Below the pieces are notes generated by a model. The model did no database searches. It was given only the letters and a program-made list of their open reading frames with translations, and had not been told where the DNA came from. DNA of 64,000 nt from Streptomyces sp. RB17 (GTDB lineage: Bacteria; Actinomycetota; Actinomycetes; Streptomycetales; Streptomycetaceae), in the NCBI RefSeq assembly GCF_009604455.1, contig NZ_WEGL01000006.1, forward strand, positions 558,001 to 622,000, written 5' to 3'. Below are positions 8,144 to 16,571 of this stretch, piece after piece. The first letter of the stretch is position 1. Each line of letters starts with the position of its first letter. A program made the translations under genes and the position numbers.

Positions 8144-9709
8144 ATGCCTGCCAACGAGCACACCCGCACATACGACGCCGTCATCGTCGGCGGTGGACAC
8201 AACGGCCTGGTCGCCGCCGCGTACCTCGCCCGGGCGGGCCGCACGGTGCTGGTGCTGGAACGGCTGGACCACACCGGCGGCGCCGCGATCTCCACGCGCC
8301 CCTTCGCCGGTGTCGACGCCCGGCTGTCGCGCTACTCCTACCTGGTCAGCCTGCTGCCGCAGAAGATCGTGCGCGATCTCGGCCTGGACTTCCGGGTCCG
8401 CGGCCGCACCATCTCCTCGTACACCCCGGCGGAACGGGACGGCCGGCCCACGGGACTCCTCGTCGGCGGCGGTGAGCAGCGCACCAGGGAGGCCTTCGCC
8501 CGGCTGACCGGCGGCGAGCGCGAGTACCAGGCCTGGCAGCGCTTCTACGGCATGACCACCCGCGTCGCCGAGCGTGTGTTCCCGACCCTCACCGAGCCCC
8601 TGCCCAGCCGCGACGAACTGCGCCGCCGCATCGACGACGAGACCGCCTGGCGGGCCCTGTTCGAGGAGCCCATCGGCGTCGCCGTCGAGGAGAACTTCAC
8701 GGACGACCTGGTGCGGGGCGTCGTCCTCACCGACGCCCTGATCGGCACCTTCGCCGACGCCCATGACCCTTCCCTCGCCCAGAACCGCTGCTTCCTCTAC
8801 CACGTCATCGGCGGCGGCACCGGCGCCTGGGACGTGCCCGTCGGTGGCATGGGCGCGCTCACCGACGCCCTGGCCGCCGCGGCCCGCTCGGCGGGCGCGG
8901 TCATCGCGACCGGGCACGAGGCGGTCCGGATCGCCACCGACGGACAGACCGCCGAGGTCACCTACCGCACCGCCGACGGCGAGGGCGTCGCCGCCGCCCG
9001 GCACGTCCTCGTGAACGCCTCCCCGCAGGAGCTGGCCGGCCTGACGGGCGACCCGTCGCCCGAGCCCGCCGAGGGCGCCCAGCTCAAGGTCAACATGCTG
9101 CTCACCCGGCTGCCCAGGCTGCGCGACGCCTCCGTCGACCCGCGCGAGGCCTTCGCCGGCACCTTCCACATCGCCGAGGGCTACGGGCAGCTCGCCACCG
9201 CCCACGCCCAGGCCGCCGCCGGTGAACTCCCCGCCGTCCCGCCCTCGGAGATCTACTGCCACTCCCTGACCGACCCCACCATCCTCGGCCCCGACCTCGC
9301 CGGGCGCGGCTACCAGACCCTCACCCTGTTCGGCCTGCACACCCCGGCCCGCCTCTTCGACCGCGACAACGACGCCGTACGCGAGGAACTTCTGGAATCC
9401 ACCCTCGCCCAGCTCGACGCCCACCTCGCCGAACCCCTTGCCGACTGCCTGGCCACCGACGCCGACGGCCGCCCCTGCATCGAGGCCAAGAGCCCGCTCG
9501 ACCTGGAGAGGGACCTCAGGCTGCCCGGCGGCAACATCTTCCACCGGGCCCTGTCCTGGCCGTACGTCCAGGAAGACACCGGTCGTTGGGGCGTGGAGAC
9601 TCGGCACGCGAACGTCCTGCTGTGCGGCGCGGGCGCGGTGCGCGGGGGAGGGGTGAGCGGGGTGCCGGGGCACAACTCGGCGATGGCGGTGCTGGAGACC
9701 ACCGAGTAA
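8144..9709 (+). CDS. FAD-dependent oxidoreductase, phytoene-desaturase/PYROXD2 type
   Basis: A 521-residue flavoprotein. The N-terminal Rossmann motif GGGHNG (residues 16-21 of the chosen start) is followed by the acidic ribose-binding end of strand 2 (VLVLERLDHTGG). The C terminus has an FAD-contact segment NVLLCGAGAVRGGGVSGVPG. Length and layout match the CrtI-like amine-oxidase superfamily branch containing PYROXD2, whose substrates are mostly unknown. I prefer ATG 8144, with GAAGA a few bases upstream; ATG 8117 in the same frame would add nine residues. It stands alone, with no carotenoid synthase gene nearby, so carotenoid chemistry is not implied. Confidence 0.82.
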   Translation: MPANEHTRTYDAVIVGGGHNGLVAAAYLARAGRTVLVLERLDHTGGAAISTRPFAGVDARLSRYSYLVSLLPQKIVRDLGLDFRVRGRTISSYTPAERDGRPTGLLVGGGEQRTREAFARLTGGEREYQAWQRFYGMTTRVAERVFPTLTEPLPSRDELRRRIDDETAWRALFEEPIGVAVEENFTDDLVRGVVLTDALIGTFADAHDPSLAQNRCFLYHVIGGGTGAWDVPVGGMGALTDALAAAARSAGAVIATGHEAVRIATDGQTAEVTYRTADGEGVAAARHVLVNASPQELAGLTGDPSPEPAEGAQLKVNMLLTRLPRLRDASVDPREAFAGTFHIAEGYGQLATAHAQAAAGELPAVPPSEIYCHSLTDPTILGPDLAGRGYQTLTLFGLHTPARLFDRDNDAVREELLESTLAQLDAHLAEPLADCLATDADGRPCIEAKSPLDLERDLRLPGGNIFHRALSWPYVQEDTGRWGVETRHANVLLCGAGAVRGGGVSGVPGHNSAMAVLETTE

Positions 9710-9728
9710 GGGCGCCGTACCCAAAGAA

Positions 9729-9745
9729 TCTGACGGAACGTCAGA
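9729..9745. promoter_or_regulatory. Palindrome TCTGAC-N5-GTCAGA upstream of nitronate monooxygenase
   Basis: A perfect 6-bp inverted repeat with a 5-bp spacer, 42 bp before the ATG at 9788, flanked by CCAAAGAA and AAAAGG. The same arms, spacing and similar flanks recur at 28065-28081. Form and position suit a TetR-family repressor operator; the regulator is not known. Confidence 0.6.
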
Positions 9746-9787
9746 AAAGGTCTTCCGTCGTCCGGCCGGCTGCGGCATCCTGCGCCC

Positions 9788-10900
9788 ATGCAGACGGAGC
9801 TGAGCAGGAAACTGGGAGTCGAGCACGCCGTCTTCGGCTTCACGCCGTTCCCCGCCGTCGCCGCGGCCATCAGCCGGGCCGGCGGCTTCGGCGTGCTCGG
9901 CGCGGTCCGCTACACCGCCCCCGACGACCTCAAACGCGACCTCGACTGGCTCGACGCGCACGCCGGCGGCCGGCCCTACGGGCTGGACGTCGTCATGCCG
10001 GCGAAGAAGGTCGAGGGCGTGACCGAAGCGGATGTCGAGGCGATGATCCCGGAAGGGCACCGGCAGTTCGTGCGGGACACCCTCGCCAGGTACGGCGTCC
10101 CCGGACTGGCCGAGGGCGAGGCGTCCGGGTGGCGGATCACCGGCTGGATGGAGCAGGTCGCCCGCACCCAGCTCGACGTCGCCTTCGACCATCCGATCAA
10201 GCTGCTGGCCAACGCCCTCGGCTCCCCGCCCGCCGACGTCGTCGCCCGCGCCCACGACCGGGGCGTGCAGGTCGCCGCGCTGGCGGGCAGCGCCCGGCAC
10301 GCCCGCAAGCACCAGGAGGCGGGCATCGACATCGTCGTCGCCCAGGGCTACGAGGCCGGCGGCCACACCGGCGAGATCGCCACCATGGTGCTCACCCCCG
10401 AAGTCGTGGAAGCCGTCGACCCGCTGCCCGTCCTGGCCGCGGGCGGCATCGGCAGCGGACAGCAGGTGGCGGCCGCCCTCACACTCGGCGCGCAGGGAGT
10501 GTGGCTGGGCTCCATATGGCTGACCACCACAGAGGCCGATCTCCACTCACCCGCCCTCACCCGCAAACTGCTCGCCGCCGGGTCCGGCGACACCGTCCGC
10601 TCCCGTGCCCTCACGGGCAAGCCCGCACGCCAGCTCCGCACCGAGTGGACCGACGCCTGGGACGACCCGGCCGGGCCCGGCACCCTGCCCATGCCGCTGC
10701 AGGGGCTGCTGGTGGCCGAGGCGGTCTCCCGGATCCAGAAGTACGAGGTCGAACCGCTGCTCGGCACGCCGGTCGGGCAGATCGTCGGCCGGATGAGCAG
10801 CGAACGCAGTGTCCAGGCCGTCCTCGACGACCTCACCCGCGGCTTCGAGAAGGCCGTGGACCGCATCAACCGCATCGCCGGAAGGAGCGGCCAGTCGTGA
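9788..10900 (+). CDS. Nitronate monooxygenase / 2-nitropropane dioxygenase-like FMN enzyme
   Basis: A 370-residue TIM-barrel FMN enzyme. Phosphate- and FMN-binding signatures are present: GVDIVVAQG-like GIDIVVAQGYEAGGH, VLAAGGIGSG and GAQGVWLGSIWL. Family members oxidise nitronates, but actinobacterial relatives also include IpdC, which acts on a CoA thioester in steroid ring degradation. The downstream acyl-CoA ligase overlaps it by 4 bp (GTGA), so the pair is translationally coupled, and a CoA-linked substrate is a reasonable alternative to nitronate oxidation. The start ATG 9788 is the first in the frame and lies 42 bp after the palindromic site. Confidence 0.82.
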   Translation: MQTELSRKLGVEHAVFGFTPFPAVAAAISRAGGFGVLGAVRYTAPDDLKRDLDWLDAHAGGRPYGLDVVMPAKKVEGVTEADVEAMIPEGHRQFVRDTLARYGVPGLAEGEASGWRITGWMEQVARTQLDVAFDHPIKLLANALGSPPADVVARAHDRGVQVAALAGSARHARKHQEAGIDIVVAQGYEAGGHTGEIATMVLTPEVVEAVDPLPVLAAGGIGSGQQVAAALTLGAQGVWLGSIWLTTTEADLHSPALTRKLLAAGSGDTVRSRALTGKPARQLRTEWTDAWDDPAGPGTLPMPLQGLLVAEAVSRIQKYEVEPLLGTPVGQIVGRMSSERSVQAVLDDLTRGFEKAVDRINRIAGRSGQS

Positions 10901-12447
10901 GCACACCCCCCGCCGGATTCTGGGCCCAGGCCACGCAGAACCCCGACCGCACGGTCCTCGTCGCCCCCGACGGCGAGGAGTGGACCGCCGGACGACTGCA
11001 CGGCACCGCCAACCGGCTGGTGCACGGGTTGCGCGCGGCCGGCCTGGAACGCGGCGACGCCTTCGCCGCCGTCCTGCCCAACGGCGTCGAGTTCGTCACC
11101 GCCTACCTGGCCGCCACCCAGGCCGGCCTCTATCTGGTGCCGGTCAACCACCATCTCGTGGGCCCCGAGATCGCCTGGATCGTCGCCGACTCCGGCGCGA
11201 AGGTGCTCATCGCCCACGAGCGCTTCGGCGCAGCCGCCCGGGCCGCCGCCGACGAGGCGGGACTGCCGGCGAGCCACCGGTACGCGGTCGGCGAGGTCGC
11301 CGGCTTCCGGCCGTACGGCCAACTCCTGGACGGACAACCGGAGTCCGCCCCCGGGGGCCGGGAACTCGGCTGGGTCATGAACTACACCTCCGGTACGACG
11401 GGACGCCCGCGCGGCATCCGCCGTCCGTTGCCCGCCAAGGCACCGGAGGAGGCCTATCTGGGCGGCTTCCTCGGCATCTTCGGCATCAAGCCGTTCGACG
11501 ACAACGTCCACCTGGTCTGCTCACCGCTGTACCACACGGCCGTCCTGCAGTTCGCGGGCGCGTCCCTGCACATAGGCCACCGCCTGGTCCTGATGGACAA
11601 GTGGACCCCCGAGGACATGCTCCGCCTCATCGACACCCACCGGTGCACGCACACCCACATGGTCCCGACCCAGTTCCACCGCCTGCTGGCCCTCCCGGAC
11701 GAGGTGAAGGCCCGCTACGACGTCTCGTCCATGCGGCACGCCATCCACGGCGCCGCCCCCTGCCCGGACCACGTCAAGCGGGCCATGATCGACTGGTGGG
11801 GGCACTGTGTGGAGGAGTACTACGCGGCCAGCGAGGGCGGCGGCGCCTTCGCCACCGCCGAGGAGTGGCTGAAGAAGCCCGGCACGGTCGGCAGGGCCTG
11901 GCCCATCAGCGAACTGGCGGTCTTCGACGACGACGGCAACCGGCTCCCCGCGGGCCGACTGGGCACCGTCTACATGAAGATGAGCACCGGCGGCTTCTCG
12001 TACCACAAGGACGAGGCCAAGACCCGCACGAACCGCATCGGCGACTTCTTCACCGTCGGCGACCTCGGCTACCTCGACGAGGACGGCTGTCTCTTCCTCC
12101 GCGACCGCAAGATCGACATGATCATCTCCGGCGGGGTCAACATCTACCCTGCCGAGATCGAGTCCGTGCTGCTCTCCCACCCGGCCGTCGCCGACGCCGC
12201 CGCCTTCGGCATCCCGCACGACGACTGGGGCGAGGAGGTCAAGGCCGTCGTCGAACCGGCCCCCGGCCACGAGCCGGGCCCGGCCCTCGCCGCCGCCCTC
12301 CTCGACCACTGCGCCGAGCGGCTCGCCGGCTACAAGCGGCCCAGGAGCGTCGACTTCACCACCGAGATGCCCCGCGACCCCAACGGCAAGCTGTACAAGC
12401 GGCGGCTGCGGGACCCGTACTGGGAGGGGCGTACGCGGGCGGTGTGA
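10897..12447 (+). CDS. Acyl-CoA synthetase (FadD-type AMP-binding enzyme)
   Basis: A 516-residue ANL-superfamily ligase that should activate a carboxylic acid via acyl-AMP to acyl-CoA. Motifs are MNYTSGTTGRPRGIRR (P-loop), YYAASEGGG, VGDLGYLDEDG with the ATP-binding Asp, DRKIDMIISGGVNIYPAEIE (hinge) and the C-terminal catalytic Lys in PRDPNGKLYK. GTG 10897 overlaps the preceding stop by 4 bp. Together with the upstream FMN enzyme it looks like a two-gene operon under the 9729-9745 palindrome. Substrate chain is unknown. Confidence 0.88.
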   Translation: MSTPPAGFWAQATQNPDRTVLVAPDGEEWTAGRLHGTANRLVHGLRAAGLERGDAFAAVLPNGVEFVTAYLAATQAGLYLVPVNHHLVGPEIAWIVADSGAKVLIAHERFGAAARAAADEAGLPASHRYAVGEVAGFRPYGQLLDGQPESAPGGRELGWVMNYTSGTTGRPRGIRRPLPAKAPEEAYLGGFLGIFGIKPFDDNVHLVCSPLYHTAVLQFAGASLHIGHRLVLMDKWTPEDMLRLIDTHRCTHTHMVPTQFHRLLALPDEVKARYDVSSMRHAIHGAAPCPDHVKRAMIDWWGHCVEEYYAASEGGGAFATAEEWLKKPGTVGRAWPISELAVFDDDGNRLPAGRLGTVYMKMSTGGFSYHKDEAKTRTNRIGDFFTVGDLGYLDEDGCLFLRDRKIDMIISGGVNIYPAEIESVLLSHPAVADAAAFGIPHDDWGEEVKAVVEPAPGHEPGPALAAALLDHCAERLAGYKRPRSVDFTTEMPRDPNGKLYKRRLRDPYWEGRTRAV

Positions 12448-12469
12448 CCGGGATCCGGGACCGACGGGT

Positions 12470-15400
12470 TCACCGGCGACGGTGCGGACAGCTCTCCAGG
12501 AATGCGGCGAGGCCCGCGGCGTCGGTGCCGGCCTTGCGGAACACACAGGACAACAACAGCCGCACGCCCTGCTCGGTGAGGCGCAGTTCGCCCGCGATGA
12601 CCGGCACCGGGTGTCCCTGCACGATCAGTTCGGCGGCCCGGTGTTCCTGAGCGGTCAGGGTGTCCGCCTGCACATAGCGCAGGGGCAGCGGGCGCAGTCC
12701 GGCCACCGAGAGTTCTTCCCGGGCCCGGGCGGCCAGTGCCTCGGCTCCGCAGTGGACGGCGCCTTCCAGGCCTTGGTAGAGCCGGTCGGCGGCTTCCTGC
12801 AGCCGCCCGTTGCGGGACAGTGCGGCGCCGTGGCCGATCTGGGCGCGGGCGAGCTCGTAGGCGGCGGGAGACTGTTCCAGATGGTGGACGGACTCTGCGT
12901 ACAGGTCGAGCGCCGCCGGCCCGCCGGTCACCTCGGCGAGAGCATGCAGGGCTTGACCGATGGTCGAGGCAGCACCGAAGTCCCGGGCGCGCTTCACGGC
13001 GTCCTGTGCGTGGCCGACCGCCTCGTCCGGGGCGGTGGGGGCGAGCGCGGAGGCGAGGTGGAGCTGCCACGGGCACCAGGCCGGGTTCCGCCAGGCCCGT
13101 CCGTCCAGCCAGTCTCCGACCGCGGACAACAGTACCGCCGCTGCGGTGTGCCGTCCCTCCGCCAGGAGGAGTTCGGCGTACACCGTCCGGGGATCGGGGT
13201 AGATGACGGCGTTCGGGGTCGTCTCACCGAACCGGTGCTCGTCGGCGAGTGCGCGCGCCTCGGTGATGCGCCCACGGGCCAGCAGTGTCTGGATCAGGAT
13301 GCCGACGGCGAACCACTGCGCGGGTACGGCGCCGGGCACTCGGTGAGCGATGCGCAGACCTTCCCGTGCGAGGTCCTCGGCCTCGGACAGGCAGCCCCGG
13401 TGGTATCCGATGTAGCCGGCGAGGGTCTGACCGAGGGCCAGATGGGAACCGCGCCAGCCCTTGGCCACGCACTCGGCGATGCCTTTGTTGAACAACTCCT
13501 CGGCCCGTCGCGGCTGGTCGCCGTACATGAACACCAGGGCGACCGAAACGGGCACCTCGAAACCGTGGTTCTCGTCGATCCAGCTCATGCCGCCGTGCAG
13601 TGCCTTCTCGGCATACGCGAGGGCGGTCTCCCGCGGTTCGCCGCGCTTGACCGCATCCCACGCCCGCAGTCCCAGGATGTAGCGCTCCTCCGGACCGCGG
13701 CCGGGCAACTGCTCGGCCAGCCGTGCCAGTGTCCGGGAGCGGGCGGGTGAGTCGGGGTCGTCGGTGCGGACCATGCTCCAGACGAACTGATCGGCCTGCA
13801 TCCGCAGTTTGACGCGCGGATTCGTGGCGTGCTTCGCCTCTTTCGCGGCCACGCTCACGGCCTCGGCCAGCTGATCGGTGTGGGCCAGAGCCTGCGTCAG
13901 CCGAAAGACGATGGAGGCACGCAGATCGGGGTCGATGTCGCGTTCCGCCAGCGCCTGGCGGAGATGGCGCACCGTGGCCGTGGGCTCGATCAGGAATGTG
14001 GCGCAGGCGAGTTCGTGAAGGAGCGCGGCACGGTCCTCGGGAAGGGGCGGCTCCTGCAGAGCGCGGGCCAGCAGCCGCCGGGCGGCCTCGGTCGCCCCGG
14101 CGCGGAGGTATGCGCGGGCTGCCTCGCGCAGGCACGCGACCGTCTCGGAACTGCCCTCGCAGGGGACCTCCAGCAAATGCCGGGCGGCGGCGGTGGGGCC
14201 GTATCCCGCGGCCAGCACGGTCTGCGCGGCGGTGTTGTGCAGACCGACCCGGAAGCCGGTGCGGATGGACCGGTAGATCGTCGTGGCGATCAGTGGGTGA
14301 ACGAACTCGAGCTCACCCTCCGGACCATGGCCGTCGGCCAGGATGCGGGCCGCGCGCAACTGCTGGGTCGCGTCGACGGCGGCCTCGTCGCCGAGCACCG
14401 CGATGGTCGCGGCGAGCTGCGGTGAGAAGGGCGAGCCCAGAACGGCGGCGGTGTGCGCGAAGCGGACGGTCGCCGTGTCCAGCCGTTCCAGCCGCTCGAT
14501 CAGCCCCGGCCCCTTGATCGCCGCGGCGAGCTCACGCATCGCGGGCAGGTCGTCCTCGGTGCCGCTCAGTCTCCGCTCGGCGAGTCCGATGGCGAGCTCC
14601 ACCGCCTCGAAGGGACTTCCGCCGGTGGCCGACCAGCACTCCTTGCAGAATCGGTCCTCGGCCGCCTCCCCGATGTCGTTCCTGACGATCTGCGCCACGC
14701 CGTCGGCGGTGAGCAGCGCCAGGTCATGGGGGCGGTTCCCCCGGTGTCCGACCAGCGAACGGATCTCGCCCGCCTCGGGCGGCAACTCGTCGGGCCGGTA
14801 GGCCACCACGATCAGCATAGGGAGGTCCTCGACCCGTGGGGCGAAGGAGGCGAGCCAGGTCAGGGACTCGGCGTCCGCCCAGTGCAGATCGTCGAGCAGC
14901 AGGACGACCGGCGCCTTCTTCACGGTGAGGCGGGTCATGACCCAGTCGAGGCCTTCGCGGACCCCGGTCGGGTCCGGCGCGGGGGCGGAGCGCCTCGCTT
15001 CGAGACCGAGCGCGGCGGCGACGATGTCGTACCAGCTTCCCAGGAACGAGCGGAGGTCCGCCCCGTCCATGGCGGCCAGGGACGGCTGCACCAACTGGCG
15101 TACCACGCGGAACGCCGACCCCTGTTCCGTCTCCCCGCCCCTGCCCGACAGCACCGTGAATCCATGGGCCGCGGCCCGGGCACGTGCTTCCGAGACGAGG
15201 GCGGTCTTGCCCAGCCCGGCCGGCCCGGTGAAGGCGAGCAGTCCCCTGCGCCTCGCGCGCGGCACGCCGTCCGTGGTACGCCGCAACTCCTGGAACGCGG
15301 CATCCAGGGCCTGAAGTTCCCGTCGGCGCTCGATCAACATCCGTTGCTCCGTGATCGGGTGCCGCGGCTCCATCGCCATGTGCCGTACCGCCTTCATTCG

Positions 15401-15526
15401 TTCGGCCCGGGGAAGCCGAGCGTACGCCTCGTGGCGGTGTGGCAGGCCGGGCTGGACTCCATGAGGTGAATCGACGGCTGGAGGATGGGACAACGCCCGC
15501 TCGCCGGGTAGGAGGTCTGAATGCAT
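12470..15526 (-). CDS. LAL-type LuxR-family transcriptional regulator (large ATPase)
   Basis: Up to 1018 residues. Walker A GPAGLGKT (101-108), Walker B VVLLLDDLHWAD (about 216-227), a long TPR-like helical region, and a C-terminal LuxR-type helix-turn-helix starting LTAQEHRAAELIVQG. The recognition-helix part (LTEQGVRLLLSCVFRKAG) departs strongly from the usual TVkxHl consensus. It is the last gene of a minus-strand run after the P450 and terpene cyclase (28 bp after the cyclase stop), so it is probably the pathway-specific activator. The start is uncertain: 15526 has a GGCGGGAA stretch upstream, while Met codons at 15397 and 15379 lie closer to the first conserved residues. Confidence 0.82.
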   Translation of the reverse strand: MHSDLLPGERALSHPPAVDSPHGVQPGLPHRHEAYARLPRAERMKAVRHMAMEPRHPITEQRMLIERRRELQALDAAFQELRRTTDGVPRARRRGLLAFTGPAGLGKTALVSEARARAAAHGFTVLSGRGGETEQGSAFRVVRQLVQPSLAAMDGADLRSFLGSWYDIVAAALGLEARRSAPAPDPTGVREGLDWVMTRLTVKKAPVVLLLDDLHWADAESLTWLASFAPRVEDLPMLIVVAYRPDELPPEAGEIRSLVGHRGNRPHDLALLTADGVAQIVRNDIGEAAEDRFCKECWSATGGSPFEAVELAIGLAERRLSGTEDDLPAMRELAAAIKGPGLIERLERLDTATVRFAHTAAVLGSPFSPQLAATIAVLGDEAAVDATQQLRAARILADGHGPEGELEFVHPLIATTIYRSIRTGFRVGLHNTAAQTVLAAGYGPTAAARHLLEVPCEGSSETVACLREAARAYLRAGATEAARRLLARALQEPPLPEDRAALLHELACATFLIEPTATVRHLRQALAERDIDPDLRASIVFRLTQALAHTDQLAEAVSVAAKEAKHATNPRVKLRMQADQFVWSMVRTDDPDSPARSRTLARLAEQLPGRGPEERYILGLRAWDAVKRGEPRETALAYAEKALHGGMSWIDENHGFEVPVSVALVFMYGDQPRRAEELFNKGIAECVAKGWRGSHLALGQTLAGYIGYHRGCLSEAEDLAREGLRIAHRVPGAVPAQWFAVGILIQTLLARGRITEARALADEHRFGETTPNAVIYPDPRTVYAELLLAEGRHTAAAVLLSAVGDWLDGRAWRNPAWCPWQLHLASALAPTAPDEAVGHAQDAVKRARDFGAASTIGQALHALAEVTGGPAALDLYAESVHHLEQSPAAYELARAQIGHGAALSRNGRLQEAADRLYQGLEGAVHCGAEALAARAREELSVAGLRPLPLRYVQADTLTAQEHRAAELIVQGHPVPVIAGELRLTEQGVRLLLSCVFRKAGTDAAGLAAFLESCPHRRR

Positions 15527-15554
15527 CCGTTCCCGCCGCCGCGCGACAGGGAGA

Positions 15555-16571
15555 CTACGGCTGGGCGGGCACCGACGCCACGTCCGCGTACCGTGGCACG
15601 GTGCGGGACCAGTAGTAGCACCCGGGGATCCAGCCGATCATGCCCTCCACATAGCCGACGCCTGCCGGGCTCAACTGCGGTTCGATCTCCGCGTAGAGCC
15701 TCTGGAGCTCCTCGATCGTGCGGTTGATCTGCTGGATGGCCAGCAGGACGGCGGTCTGCAGAGAGCATCCGTGTTCGCGCTGGCGGGCAAGGGCCAGATT
15801 GATCATTTCGCCCGCGCGCTGTTCTTTCACCGCGGAGAACAGGTCGGGTATCCACACCGCCGCGTCGGCCGACAGACGGCTCAGTCGCCGTACGACGGGA
15901 TGGTGGAGTTCGGCAGGGGAAAGCTCATGCGGCTGGGCGGCCTCGCACAGCGGGTGGAACGGTTCGACACCCGCGGTCAGCGACCGTATCGAGGTGCAGT
16001 CTCCGGTCCGCAGCAGAAAGGGGTGGGTCTGAGCCACTGCTTCGTACAGCAGGCCGTGCACGTATTCACGGCTTGTCCAGGCCCACCGCGCGGCCTGCGC
16101 GGGTGTGCAGCGTTCCCGGACCTGCCGGTGGAGATCGGCCAGTGCCGCTCCGAGCGGAGTGCTGGGCGGCCCGCCGTCCCGCAGAATCGCGATGCTCTCG
16201 CACAGCATGGGCACCAGCCTGCCCGGTGAGCGGCGCCCCGTGTCCTCCGCACGGTCGTCGAAGACGAACTGATAGGCAATCTGATCGGCCATGATCTGGA
16301 GAAGACCGGGATCCATGGTGGGGCTGTTGTAGGACGCGAGCTCGGCCGGACGAGTGCGGGCGATCATCGCCGCCACACCCGGTTCGTCGGTCAGCCCCCA
16401 CGCACTCAGCCATGCGGCGACGCCGGCCGCGGCTTCGGACTCATGGGGGTTGCGCCGGAACGGGAAGGGCATGTGGAGGTGGCGGTCGATGAGGTCCTTG
16501 AGTGTGGAGACCGGAATCGCCTCGTGTACCCCGACCGTGATTTCCTCATGTGTGGTCGACAACGTGGTCAC
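15555..16571 (-). CDS. Class I terpene cyclase, sesquiterpene-synthase type, atypical NSE motif
   Basis: A 338-residue alpha-helical cyclase, the usual bacterial length. The Asp-rich motif is FDDRAED (D105, D106, E109), the pyrophosphate-sensor Arg is R196, and the C-terminal RY pair is R327-Y328. The second metal motif, normally NDxxSxxxE, reads PDLFSAVKE (242-250). Ser246 and Glu250 are kept, but the metal-binding Asn is Pro242. The codon is CCC, so a single-base error does not explain it. The gene overlaps the end of the P450 by 26 bp and should be translationally coupled to it. The likely substrate is farnesyl diphosphate, by family; the product cannot be predicted. Confidence 0.85.
   Translation of the reverse strand: MTTLSTTHEEITVGVHEAIPVSTLKDLIDRHLHMPFPFRRNPHESEAAAGVAAWLSAWGLTDEPGVAAMIARTRPAELASYNSPTMDPGLLQIMADQIAYQFVFDDRAEDTGRRSPGRLVPMLCESIAILRDGGPPSTPLGAALADLHRQVRERCTPAQAARWAWTSREYVHGLLYEAVAQTHPFLLRTGDCTSIRSLTAGVEPFHPLCEAAQPHELSPAELHHPVVRRLSRLSADAAVWIPDLFSAVKEQRAGEMINLALARQREHGCSLQTAVLLAIQQINRTIEELQRLYAEIEPQLSPAGVGYVEGMIGWIPGCYYWSRTVPRYADVASVPAQP

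Noticed and set aside
8144..9709. Carotenoid desaturase (crtI) function for the FAD oxidoreductase
   Set aside because: Sequence layout fits the PYROXD2-like branch and no crtB, crtE or other carotenoid gene is nearby.
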